DNA of 64,000 nucleotides from Nocardia pneumoniae NBRC 100136 (GTDB lineage: Bacteria > Actinomycetota > Actinomycetes > Mycobacteriales > Mycobacteriaceae). Where the stretch lies: NCBI RefSeq assembly GCF_000308755.1, contig NZ_BAGF01000058.1, forward strand, positions 204,247 to 268,246. The letters run 5' to 3'. Positions 16,628-24,212 of this stretch are shown in pieces. The stretch's first letter is position 1, and each line of letters opens with the position of its first letter. The notes beneath the pieces are model-generated. The model worked only from the letters and a program-made list of their open reading frames with translations, made no database searches and was not told where the DNA came from. Position numbers and translations under genes: made by a program.

Positions 16628-17473
16628 GTGAGCGAGGCGGTTGAGGACCCGGCAGCATCGACGTCATCCGCCGCAGCGCGGCGCGATGCGCTGCTGCTGG
16701 TATTCATCGCGGGTGCGGCGATCGGTCTCCTGGGTGGTTTGATCGGGCTCGGTGGCGCGGAGTTCCGGTTGCCGCTGCTGGTCGGGCTATTCGGATTCGC
16801 GGCCCTGCACGCGGTGATCCTGAACAAGGCGACGAGTTTGATCGTCGTACTCACCGCGCTTCCGGCCCGGTTGACCACCCTGCCCTACGACGAGCTGAGC
16901 CAGCACTGGACGGTTGCGGCCAACCTGCTCATCGGCAGCCTCGCCGGTGCCTGGCTCGGCGCCGACTGGGCGACACGGATGCATTCGCGCACCCTCTATC
17001 GGGTCATGGCGCTGCTGCTGGTGCTCATCGCCGCGGCCCTGGCGCTTGGTCACCTGGGCCAGGTCGGCACTCTCGCACCGCCGACGGCGGCGCGGGTTGT
17101 CGCCGCGGCGCTGGCCGGTGTCGGCATCGGGATCGTGGCGGCGTTGATGGGTGTAGCCGGCGGGGAGCTGCTGATCCCGACGATCGTGCTGCTGTTCGGG
17201 GTCGACATCAAGGTGGCCGGGAGCTTATCGCTGATGGTCTCGCTGCCGACGATGCTGGTCGCGTTCGCCCGCTACAGCCGAGATCAGAGCTTCCAGATCC
17301 TGCGAGTCAACATCGGTTTCCTCCTCATCATGGCCGCCGGGTCGATCGCCGGAACCATCGTCGGTGGGCTGTTGCTCGGCGTCGTTCCCAGCGCCGCGCT
17401 CATCCCGATTCTGACCATGCTGCTGGTCGCCTCCGCGGCCAAGGTCTGGCACCACCAGCAGGCACTGGAATGA
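16628..17473 (+). CDS. Sulfite exporter TauE/SafE family membrane protein
   Basis: Polytopic permease of about 281 aa with eight or so hydrophobic segments. TauE/SafE landmarks are the two half-repeat motifs GLLGGLIGLGGAEFRLP near the N-terminus and ALMGVAGGELLIP in the middle. Members move sulfite, sulfoacetate or related anions. GTG 16628 is favoured because a TAACGT box lies eight bases upstream (leaderless pattern); a GTG eleven codons earlier is possible. Its stop overlaps a 29-codon ORF. Next to thiol-rich genes, it may serve sulfur or thiol-anion handling. Confidence 0.82.
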   Translation: MSEAVEDPAASTSSAAARRDALLLVFIAGAAIGLLGGLIGLGGAEFRLPLLVGLFGFAALHAVILNKATSLIVVLTALPARLTTLPYDELSQHWTVAANLLIGSLAGAWLGADWATRMHSRTLYRVMALLLVLIAAALALGHLGQVGTLAPPTAARVVAAALAGVGIGIVAALMGVAGGELLIPTIVLLFGVDIKVAGSLSLMVSLPTMLVAFARYSRDQSFQILRVNIGFLLIMAAGSIAGTIVGGLLLGVVPSAALIPILTMLLVASAAKVWHHQQALE

Positions 17474-17559
17474 GTGAGCTCAGAATTCGCCCAGCGGACT
17501 ATCCGTCTCGCCTCGCCTCCGCTCTCGTCGACGCCATGAACGACATCGGAATCCGCTGA
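17470..17559 (+). CDS. 29-residue ORF coupled to the TauE gene
   Basis: ATG overlaps the permease stop (ATGA). Encodes a short basic peptide ending in VDAMNDIGIR, followed directly by a strong terminator. It may be the surviving start of a deleted gene, as recombination scars lie immediately downstream. No family recognised. Confidence 0.3.
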   Translation: MSELRIRPADYPSRLASALVDAMNDIGIR

Positions 17560-17567
17560 CACAACCA

Positions 17568-17593
17568 GCCCTACCCCTTTCGCGGGGTAGGGC
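17568..17593 (+). terminator. Terminator after TauE operon
   Basis: A 10-bp perfect stem, GCCCTACCCC with loop TTTCGC, followed by a T-rich tail (GTTGTTTT). Confidence 0.85.
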
Positions 17594-17607
17594 CATCGGG
17601 GTTGTTT

Positions 17608-17820
17608 TCAGCGAGCGCGTGGCGGCCGAAGCAGCCGGGGCAGGGCGGCGACAGCGGTGACCGCGGCCCACAGTCCGAGCGCCGCGACCAGGGCGGCGGC
17701 AGTGTCGGCGGCGGTGGCGGTGCCCAGCACGTGTCCGCGCAGGGCGTCGGTGGCGTGCGCGACCGGATTCATCGTGGCCATGGCCTGCATCCAGCCGGGC
17801 ATGGTCTCGACGGTGCGAAC
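17608..17820 (-). pseudogene. C-terminal fragment of ABC-2 type drug permease (DrrB-like)
   Basis: About 70 residues of minus-strand reading match the end of daunorubicin-resistance-type ABC permeases: ETMPGWMQAMATMNPVAHAT, then ALRGHVLG and a final hydrophobic helix ending in RLLRPPRAR. Upstream of ~17820 the sequence switches abruptly to the start of a broken arsC gene on the other strand. The permease therefore lost its N-terminal three quarters at that junction. Confidence 0.7.
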
Positions 17821-17821
17821 G

Positions 17822-18225
17822 CACCCCCAGTGTGCTGTTCGTCTGCGTCCACAACGCCGGACGCTCCCAGATGGCCGCCGGCTTCCTCACCCACCTCGCC
17901 GGAGAAGCCATCGAAGTCCGCTCCGCGGGTAGCGCACCTGCCGAGTCGATCAACCCCGCCGGCCGTCGAGGCCATGCGCGAGGTCGGCATCGACATCTCC
18001 GACCACACCCCGAAAATCCTCACCCCCGACACCGTCGAAACCTCCACCGTGGTCATCACCATGGGCTGCGGCGACGCCTGCCCTTACTTCCCCGGCGTCG
18101 ACTACCGCGACTGGAAACTCGACGACCCCGCAGGTGAAGGTGTCGATGCCGTCCGCGCGATCCGCGACGAAATCCGCAAACTCGTCGAGGACCTCATCAC
18201 CGAGCTGGCACCCACCACGCGGTAG
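17822..18225 (+). pseudogene. Arsenate reductase (arsC), 5'-truncated and frameshifted
   Basis: Arsenate-mycothiol transferase-type ArsC of the low-molecular-weight phosphatase fold. The P-loop VCVHNAGRS is intact, but homology begins at SVLFV without its first residues or a start codon. One extra G near 17960 moves the frame: AESINPA is in one frame and VEAMREVGIDISDHTPKILT in the next. It continues with ITMGCGDACPYFPG to the normal end. The intact homologue at 46446 shows exactly what is missing. Fused head to head with a permease fragment, so it arose by rearrangement and is non-functional unless frameshifting occurs. Confidence 0.85.
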
Positions 18226-18365
18226 ACAGCCTCATGAGCGACCCGGACGCGGGGAGCAGGCGCCGCATCGACCACCTCACTGACCTGCCGGCACCTTGTC
18301 GGCGGCATCCGCTATCAACCGATCAGACCCGACCGGTCTGCATTAGCTGGCGATATGCTCCAGTG

Positions 18366-19082
18366 GTGGCGCTGTCCGTGCCAGCACCCATGCTAGCCAG
18401 TGCCGGGCCGCCGCCCAGGCCACCGGGTGAGTGGGCCGCGGAACTGAAATGGGAGGGCAAACGGGCGGTTTCGCGCTGCCAGAGCGGTTCGTGCCGATTC
18501 TGGAGCCGCAACATGCGCGAGATCAGCGCCGCCTACCCCGAGATAACCGAAGCGCTCGCCGCGCTGGCGGCGGGGCGTTCTGTCATTCTCGTTGGTGAGC
18601 TGATCGCTCTGACCCGGCGACGGGTGTGCCGGTGTTCGGCAGACTGCAGCGGCGTATGCACCTGACGCGTCCCTCGGCCGCGCTGGTCGCGGCGGTGCGA
18701 GTGGAATACGTAGTCTTCGATGTGCTCGCCCTCGGCGACGAGTCGGTGATGGACCGGCCATGTTTGACGCGACGCGGGCTGCTCGAGAACCTGGGCCTGG
18801 ACCGTGTCCCGGTCCGGGTGCCACCGTTCTGGCGACTCACCGACGTGAGCGCCGACCGATCGCTGCAAGTAGCGCAGGACGCCGGGCTTGGAGGGCATCG
18901 TCAGCAAACACATGGACTCCGTCTATGAACCGGGCCGCCGCTCGTCGCGGTGGATCAAAACACCGCTGCACCGCACCACCGAGGCTGTGGTCGTGGGCTG
19001 GATGCCCGGATCAGGCGCCAATACGCGGTTCTTCGGCTCGCTGGTCGTATTCCCCGCCGCCCCCTCGCGTTTCGAGCGGTAG
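18366..19082 (+). pseudogene. ATP-dependent DNA ligase (LigC/LigD-like), frameshifted
   Basis: Three successive reading frames together give a ligase adenylation domain. The first has PPGEWAAELKWEGKRA with the nucleotidyl lysine, then FWSRNMREISAAYPEI. The second, after a 1-nt loss near 18620, has VPVFGRLQRRMH and VEYVVFDVLALGDESV. The third, after a 1-nt gain near 18890, has GLEGIVSKHMDSVYEPGRRS and WIKTP. A GTG start follows a TATGCT box by six bases. It stops soon after the adenylation domain, so most of the OB domain is also absent. A dead gene, or a real gene if two sequencing errors are present. Confidence 0.8.
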
Positions 19083-19156
19083 CGGCGGGTCCAGCGGTGG
19101 AGGTGGCGCTGGCCGATCGACTCGTCCGCGTTGGTCGCCGGCCAACTCTCCCGTCA

Positions 19157-19634
19157 CCTACAGCTCTGACGAAGTCGCGGCGCTGGATCGCTACCGCCAG
19201 AAGGTTGAAGCGGTGGGACCTCGCGCCGAGTCCTATGATCTTTTCCTCTGCCATGCCTGGGACGACCGGCGAGAGACCGCGACCGAACTGCACGACCTCC
19301 TCGAAGCGCAGGACGTGTCGGTCTGGTTAAGCGAGTGGGACATCATCCTCGGCCTGCCATTCATGCGGGAGATCGACAAGGCCTGGCCAAGACGCGCATC
19401 GGTCTCGTCCTCATCACGCCCGCCTTCCTGAAACGCATCGAAAGCGGTGGTGTGTCCGAGAAGGAACTCTCTGAGCTGCTGGCTCGCGACCTGCTGATCC
19501 CCGTCGCGCACGGGGTGACCTATGACGAAATTCGGGCGATCAGCCCGCTCCTCGGCTCTCGCAACGGTCTCAGCACTGGCGAGGACTCGCTAGAAGACAT
19601 CGCTAAGAAGATCGCTGAACTCGTCGCCTTGTAG
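19157..19634 (+). pseudogene. TIR-domain protein, truncated and frameshifted
   Basis: A Toll/interleukin-1-receptor domain: SYDLFLCHAWDDRRETATEL, then VWLSEWDIILGLPFMREIDK in one frame. After loss of one G near 19381 it continues LAKTRIGLVLITPAFLKRI, SEKELSELLARDLLIPV and SPLLGSRNGL to a normal end. No start codon precedes the domain, and the upstream DNA belongs to the ligase remnant. Stand-alone TIR proteins of this type occur in actinobacteria, and many bacterial TIR domains are NAD-cleaving immune effectors. Here it appears inactivated. Confidence 0.8.
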
Positions 19635-20077
19635 AGCCTGGTCGCGAACCTCGAGAGTGGAGTGAGTCCCGGCCACCCACTGGCGGGCGACCGAGTAGAC
19701 GCCTCGGTCTCCGGGCCACGCCCACCCTCGGGGTGGCTCGTCGTCGATGCGGCAGCCGTCACGGCGCATGCCTTGTGCACCGGTTCGACCGCCTGGTCGT
19801 CGAATAGGTCCATGAGCCGCGCCATCGCCCGTAGTGCGCGCGTGACGTGGCCGTGGTCGGTCCAGTTCACCGACTTGAGTTGCTGCTGGGTGGCGGTGCG
19901 GCGCACGCTGCTGTCGGTCCACGTGGAGTGATCACTGGTGTGGCCCCTGGACAGGATCTCGGTGCCGACTGCTGCCACATCGTAGGTCGCGGCGGATCGG
20001 AACGGCGACAGGGCGGTCCGCAGGCGGCACCCATCCAACACACAACCAAAACGGGGGGTTTAAGGGGGGGCCAGGAC
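19635..20077. other. Gap of ~440 nt; possible degenerate coding on minus strand
   Basis: No intact gene. On the minus strand, roughly 19750-19950 reads as a helical, protein-like stretch (VNWTDHGHVTRALRAMARLM, DLFDDQAVEPVHKACAV) without a start or recognisable family, so it may be another remnant. Confidence 0.35.
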
Positions 20078-20117
20078 CGAAAAAAGGTCAGGCCCGGTCA
20101 CTGACCGGGCCTGACCT
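20078..20117 (-). terminator. Original terminator of the tRNA-Ala gene
   Basis: A 15-bp perfect stem (AGGTCAGGCCCGGTC, loop ACT), with a run of A on the plus strand giving a T-tract on the minus strand. It lies 10 nt beyond the tRNA-Ala fragment, where the intact gene would have ended before the element inserted. Confidence 0.85.
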
Positions 20118-20126
20118 GCTACTTAG

Positions 20127-20169
20127 GTGGAGCTAAGGGGACTCGAACCCCTGACCCCCACACTGCCAG
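20127..20169 (-). repeat. attachment site, left copy (tRNA-Ala 3' end, 43 bp)
   Basis: An exact 43-base copy of 34820-34862, covering the T-arm, acceptor 3' strand and anticodon-stem 3' side of tRNA-Ala(GGC). After it the sequence departs from the tRNA. This is the hallmark of site-specific integration into a tRNA 3' end. Confidence 0.9.
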
Positions 20170-20393
20170 GCACAGGCCCTGCCGCCGATCAGGGCTTCAG
20201 CTTCCCCGGTTGGCGTGAGGTGGGTGGCGCAGCGGGTTCAACTGTCGTCGGCGTTGTCGTCGGATCTGTCGTCACCAGCCCGCTGGCCCCTGGAAGGGGC
20301 CATATGGTTCGAGCACGTGTCTGTAGCCTCGGGCATACTCGCCTTCGTCTCGGCGCAGTGGGTACCGGGTGTTGTAACCCAAGGGGGCACAAG

Positions 20394-21353
20394 TTGACTA
20401 GCAGCACGCTGACGTCTTCGGATGGGCAGTCCAGTCGGGCGTGGTTGGTGCTAACAAAGGCGGCATATCGCCGGCTGGGCGGCGCAGCGAAGTACGACGA
20501 CAACCCAGCGAGCCATTACAGCTGGGACAGCACAGTGCCGAACCACGCGAAAGTCGCGGTCGGTGACATCGTCCTGCTGTGGAACCAGACGGAATCGCTC
20601 GGGATCTCGGTCATCGACCACATCACCGTTGGTACCGCGGACAAGCGCCGTGCTCGCTGCCTCAAGTGCAACAGTGTCAACTTCGAGGAGCGGGCGACGA
20701 TGCGGCCGATCTACCGGTGCCAGAAGTGCAAGGACACGTTCGATGACCCGGTCTACGAAGAGCTCTACGGGCTGACGACGTACCGATCCAGCCATGAGCA
20801 GGGCTGGATCGACTTGCTCGGCGAATTCACCGCCGCAGAACTGCGAAGCCTGTGCGTAAAACCGAAGTCCCAGAACAGCTTTCGGTCGCTGCGTTGGCCT
20901 GACACACGCCGAGCGATCAACGCCCGCCTTGGTAACGAGGTCCTGCGGCCAATGGACTCGACCACCGCGCAGTTGCAGCACGGACACACGACTAAACCCA
21001 CTCGAGTTCGGCTCGGTCAGCGGCAATTCCGGGCGATGCTGCTTGGACAGTTCGGGCCGAAGTGCGCGTTCACCGGCGAGCTCCCAGAGGCTGCGTTGGA
21101 TGCTTGCCACCTCTACAGCTACGCCAAGGTCGGCAAGCACCATGAGCATGGCGGGGTATTGCTGCGCCGCGACCTACATACGCTGTTCGACCGCGGGATC
21201 ATCGCCGTCGACGGAAACGATGTCATCGACGTCGCCGCTGACCATCGCCGGTATCCGGCCTACGGCAGTCTCCACGGGCAGCCGCTCACAGTGAAGGTGA
21301 GCGACCGACAACGGGATTGGTTCGCCCTGCACTGGACCGAACATCGTGGATGA
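20394..21353 (+). CDS. HNH endonuclease with EVE/PUA-like N-terminal domain
   Basis: About 319 aa. Residues ~10-75 (SRAWLVLTKAAYRRLGG, HYSWDSTVPNHAKV, GDIVLLWNQTESLG) look like an EVE/PUA-type base-binding module. A four-Cys zinc knuckle (CLKC and CQKC) follows at ~85-115. The C-terminus holds an HNH nuclease: CAFTGELPEAALDACH, then HHEHGG and LLRRDLHTLFDRG. This architecture suggests a modification-dependent (type IV-like) restriction enzyme. TTG 20394 is chosen because AGGGGG lies six bases upstream; an ATG at 20304 is possible. First gene inside the left att site. Confidence 0.7.
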   Translation: MTSSTLTSSDGQSSRAWLVLTKAAYRRLGGAAKYDDNPASHYSWDSTVPNHAKVAVGDIVLLWNQTESLGISVIDHITVGTADKRRARCLKCNSVNFEERATMRPIYRCQKCKDTFDDPVYEELYGLTTYRSSHEQGWIDLLGEFTAAELRSLCVKPKSQNSFRSLRWPDTRRAINARLGNEVLRPMDSTTAQLQHGHTTKPTRVRLGQRQFRAMLLGQFGPKCAFTGELPEAALDACHLYSYAKVGKHHEHGGVLLRRDLHTLFDRGIIAVDGNDVIDVAADHRRYPAYGSLHGQPLTVKVSDRQRDWFALHWTEHRG

Positions 21354-21597
21354 TGCCTAGGAAGGACGGATTCGCACCAAGTGTGACGTGTAATCGCACT
21401 GCGGTTTTGAGGTTGTCAGTCTCGGTGTTTGTGAGAAGTGGTGATTGTTGGAGTTGATCAGGATGCGTAGTTGAGCAGCGGATCCGTCATTAACATCGTT
21501 GGCGGGAGTCGGTTGCGCTATGTACTGCCGCGGACTGAGAATGACGGGCGGAGGGGAACTGCGGTCGTCCGTATGTCTCAAGACCGATGGTGCCGCA

Positions 21598-21615
21598 TGT
21601 ACAGCATCCTGTACA
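21598..21615. promoter_or_regulatory. YefM-YoeB operator: paired TGTACA hexamers
   Basis: TGTACA at 21598-21603 and again at 21610-21615, 12 bp centre to centre. This is the geometry described for YefM-YoeB operators in Escherichia coli and other bacteria. The second hexamer overlaps a TACAGT -10 box (21612-21617) six bases before ATG 21624, so binding would block a leaderless promoter. Confidence 0.85.
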
Positions 21616-21623
21616 GTGACACT

Positions 21624-22127
21624 ATGAAGCCGATTAGCTACACCGAGGCGCGAGCGAACTTCGCATCGGTTCTCGACAGCGCCACTGAAGACCTAGAAGA
21701 GGTGGTAGTCACTCGTGCAGGCCACGAGCCTGCCGTCGTTGTCGCCCTGAGTGAGTACCAAGCCCTGCAGGAGACTGCGTACCTGCTGGGCAACCCGGCC
21801 AATGCCCGACACCTGGAACGTTCGATAGCCGAGCATCGTGGCGGCACCGCAACGCCGAGGGAGCTGGTGGACGTTGATGAGGAAGAATCCACTGAAGACG
21901 TGAAGTCGAAGCGTCGACGGAAGGTGCTTGTAAGGACATTCGGGGAGGATGTTCCGCTCCTAATCTCTCCTGATCCCCACTCCTTCGACGATATCGATTC
22001 CTACATCGAAGCCGTCAATGGTATTGATCCCAATTCACCACTCGCCGCTTTCTATCGCTTATTGGTTTCGCGTCTAAACATCCCTGATCCTGAACCTAAG
22101 GCGCCTCGGCGCAAGGCGGCAAAGTGA
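21624..22127 (+). CDS. yefM: YefM-family antitoxin with C-terminal extension
   Basis: Phd/YefM antitoxin and autorepressor. Residues 1-84 are a normal YefM: MKPISYTEARANFASVLDSA, VVVTRAGHEPAVVVALSEYQ, YLLGNPANARHLERSI. YefM proteins usually end here at ~85 residues; this one continues to 167 with a charged linker (EEESTEDVKSKRRRK) and an unrecognised ~65-residue domain. The extra part follows the toxin-neutralising region, so it is unlikely to be needed for that. ATG 21624 fits the operator geometry; the frame stays open upstream. Overlaps yoeB by 4 nt. Confidence 0.9.
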   Translation: MKPISYTEARANFASVLDSATEDLEEVVVTRAGHEPAVVVALSEYQALQETAYLLGNPANARHLERSIAEHRGGTATPRELVDVDEEESTEDVKSKRRRKVLVRTFGEDVPLLISPDPHSFDDIDSYIEAVNGIDPNSPLAAFYRLLVSRLNIPDPEPKAPRRKAAK

Positions 22128-22381
22128 AACTGACATTCACCGATTCTGCCTGGTCAGACTACGAATGGTGGCAGAGCAACGACAGGCGGATTCTGCGCCG
22201 CATCAACAAACTCATCGAGGACATTAAGCGTAACGGCTATGAAGGTACGGGGAAGCCGGAAGCATTGAGGCATGGACTGGCTGGCTACTGGTCCCGACGT
22301 ATCACCCAGGAGCATCGGATCGTCTACGCGATCGATGATGACGCGGTCGTGATCATCTCGTGCCGCTACCACTACGAGTGA
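22124..22381 (+). CDS. yoeB: YoeB-family mRNA interferase toxin
   Basis: RelE-superfamily ribosome-dependent mRNase of 85 aa, essentially the same length as E. coli YoeB. Catalytic residues align without gaps: Glu46, Arg65, His83 and Tyr84 (RYHYE end). GTG 22124 overlaps the antitoxin stop, giving coupled translation. Together with yefM it is an addiction module likely to stabilise the element. It looks intact. Confidence 0.93.
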   Translation: MKLTFTDSAWSDYEWWQSNDRRILRRINKLIEDIKRNGYEGTGKPEALRHGLAGYWSRRITQEHRIVYAIDDDAVVIISCRYHYE

Positions 22382-22584
22382 TGTGGATTGAGCATGCCCA
22401 CATGGGAGCCTCAGACCGTGCCCTGGTTGGTCGAGATTCTTGTGTGCCCGTGGATGCTGCCGCTGGAGGTTTGACCGGTGAAAGTAGCGTCGGTAGAGTT
22501 CTGAAACCCCCCAGAGGCACCCTGTACGGGTCCAGCTTCGACTTCCCCTGAGGAGCGTGAGAAGGAACCCAGTTAGCTCGTTGC

Positions 22585-22857
22585 GTGTGGCTTGGGTCTG
22601 GTACATCGTTCGACTCGGTGTCCGGTGCCGTAGCGGTGTGCAGTGTTCTTGCGTCAATCGTGGTAATCCCTTTCCTGGAAACGAAAATCAGCGGCGTCAT
22701 GAACCGTCTGTCCAGCAGCAAGGAAACCCCGAAAGGAGGCAGCATGATCGATAAATCATGGACCGCCGCGAAGAACGTCTTCTACGGTGTTGCAGGGGCC
22801 CTGGTCCAGACCAGACGTAACGAGCTTCGCGGTCTTGCGGTTAGTTCGGCAATCTGA
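22585..22857 (+). CDS. Small hypothetical membrane protein, interrupted at its end
   Basis: An open frame with one hydrophobic stretch (VAVCSVLASIVVIPFL), and inside it a second possible start, ATG 22744, preceded by AAAGGAGG. The frame runs straight into the tRNA-Phe fragment and stops there, so the natural C-terminus is probably lost. Either one truncated membrane protein or two small overlapping genes. No family recognised. Confidence 0.35.
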   Translation: MWLGSGTSFDSVSGAVAVCSVLASIVVIPFLETKISGVMNRLSSSKETPKGGSMIDKSWTAAKNVFYGVAGALVQTRRNELRGLAVSSAI

Positions 22858-22901
22858 CTGAAAAGCGGAAGGTCGCCGGTTCGATCCCGGCCCTGGCCAC
22901 C
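22858..22901 (+). pseudogene. tRNA-Phe(GAA) 3' fragment, 44 nt (second att scar)
   Basis: CTGAAAAGCGGAAGG, then the T-arm GCCGGTTCGATCCCGGC and acceptor end CCTGGCCACC match the 3' half of actinobacterial tRNA-Phe, from the anticodon loop on. The 5' half is absent. It lies inside the tRNA-Ala element in the opposite orientation, so it records a different integration, with that element to its left. Confidence 0.85.
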
Positions 22902-22903
22902 GT

Positions 22904-22935
22904 ATCCCCCTGGCAAATCACCTGGTCAGGGGGAA
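22904..22935 (+). terminator. Terminator after the tRNA-Phe fragment
   Basis: CCCCCTG and CAGGGGG arms about 14 nt apart, followed by AATTTT: the tRNA's own terminator was carried along with the fragment. Confidence 0.75.
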
Positions 22936-22982
22936 TTTTCGTCTCGATACCCCTACGACAGATCTGTTCGGGTTGACCGTGG

Positions 22983-23102
22983 TTGACCGCAGAGAACCGC
23001 GTCGTGATGCACGCAGAACGCACGCCGATCTTCCGTGTTTCAGGCAACTGGGTGGAACTGGACCACAAGCGGTGGACTGAGCTGGAACGGGTGGGTTCGT
23101 GA
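22983..23102 (+). CDS. Possible small protein (39 codons)
   Basis: A short frame with protein-like composition (FRVSGNWVELDHKRWTELER), starting at TTG 22983 or ATG 23007 and ending at 23102. No strong ribosome site. It is the only plausible coding in the 635-nt gap 22902-23536; the rest of the gap is structured, non-coding DNA. Confidence 0.3.
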   Translation: MTAENRVVMHAERTPIFRVSGNWVELDHKRWTELERVGS

Positions 23103-23228
23103 TCGTCTGCGGGAAGTAAGTCGGGTACGGCTCTCGTCGTGCCCAGCACTGCTCGGTAATGCCAAAGGTGACCTTCGTACGGCGAGTAACCCCGACACCG
23201 GCCCTGGAATGGGTGGGCATGCGCACGA

Positions 23229-23346
23229 GGGGGCAGGCTTCCCCGCCTGCCCCGTTAGGGCCTGCCCTTCGCGCGTAGAGGCTCCAGGGTCAAGGGTGGC
23301 GCAGCCATCAGCGGAGCTGACGCCGTAGGCGCCCTTGACGCTGGAG
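23229..23346. other. Cluster of large inverted repeats (candidate origin or transfer site)
   Basis: Two hairpins lie close together: GGGGCAGGC/GCCTGCCCC at 23230-23253, and a 65-nt structure at 23282-23346. The second has outer arms CTCCAG/CTGGAG and TCAAGGG/CCCTTGA, plus an inner TCAGC/GCTGA stem. They sit in a gene-free part of the element beside ssb. AICEs need a double-strand origin and a clt transfer locus; this is a candidate for one of them. Confidence 0.45.
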
Positions 23347-23536
23347 GGGCGCGCGGACACACTGCAGGCCCATCCATTCCAGGGCCACGCGGCCGAAGGA
23401 CGCGGAAGAGATGCGAGCAGACCTGAATCCTGGTGCGGCTCTTTAATCTAAGTAATAGGCGAATTCGGCAGTCGATCGCGGTGGCCGGGTTCGGTGACCG
23501 GACCTGGTTGCAGCTGGTCCGGTCACCGGGTGCGGG

Positions 23537-23947
23537 TCAGAACGGCGGCTCGGTGGCGTCGACGCTGGTGGCGCCGTTGCGGGCGCGGCGGGTGATCTGT
23601 GCGGTCTGGCCCTTCAGGTCGACGGCGACCGTGTCGGCGGTGAGTTCGAGTGCGGCGCGGGGCTTGGCGTCCTTGCCGATGTAGGGGTCGGCGGTCAGGC
23701 GGTGGCCGGTGACGGTGACGCGGCATCCCTTGGTCAGGCAGTCGCCGGTGAGTTCGGCCAGGTCGCCCCAGCAGTTGATCCGGATGACGGTCTTGGCGGC
23801 GTCGACCCATTCGTTGCGGTCGCGGTCGTAGCGGCGGTCGTTGGAGATGACGGTGAAGTTGGTGACGAGTTTGCCGGTGTTCGTGACGCGGGGTTCGGGG
23901 TTGTCGGCGAGGTGGCCGGTGATGGTGACGGTGACGTTGCTGGCCAT
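23537..23947 (-). CDS. ssb: Single-stranded DNA-binding protein of the element
   Basis: OB-fold SSB of 136 aa: TVTITGHLADNPEPRVTNTG at the N-terminus, FTVISNDRRYDRDRNEW, then INCWGDLAE and LELTADTVAVDLKGQT. It is short, with no acidic DDDIPF tail, as in many plasmid SSBs. ATG 23947 has AGGAGG upstream. It would coat single strands during rolling-circle replication. Divergent from a glycine-rich relative at 24213. Confidence 0.9.
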   Translation of the reverse strand: MASNVTVTITGHLADNPEPRVTNTGKLVTNFTVISNDRRYDRDRNEWVDAAKTVIRINCWGDLAELTGDCLTKGCRVTVTGHRLTADPYIGKDAKPRAALELTADTVAVDLKGQTAQITRRARNGATSVDATEPPF

Positions 23948-24212
23948 GACTGCTTCCTCCTGGGGTGGGAGTTCCGGTGCGGCTCCCGGTGGTTGGTGGG
24001 ACGGAGGACGCTGTGGCGGGGCATGCACGGTCTCGTCAAGGCTCGCCGCGAGACCGTCTCACTGAAATGTATTGTGCGGCAGCTCAATTGGTGAGGCGGT
24101 TTCGTGGTGACTCGTCTTGGCCTTGTCGGGATCGGGTAGGGCCTGCCATGGTGGCATTCGACCCGCCGGGCACCGGGAGTCGTCCGGGACCCCTCCCCAG
24201 GAGGACGCGGGC

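Noticed and set aside
19520..20041. 173-codon minus-strand gene
   Set aside because: Overlaps the end of the TIR remnant antisense, lacks a family match and a ribosome site; kept only as a possible remnant.
17608..20126. Insertion sequence causing the pseudogene run
   Set aside because: No transposase motif, terminal inverted repeats or target duplications were seen; the junctions look like deletions and single-base indels.
22858..22901. Complete tRNA-Phe gene
   Set aside because: Only the 3' half from the anticodon loop is present; the upstream sequence cannot form the acceptor 5' strand or D-arm.
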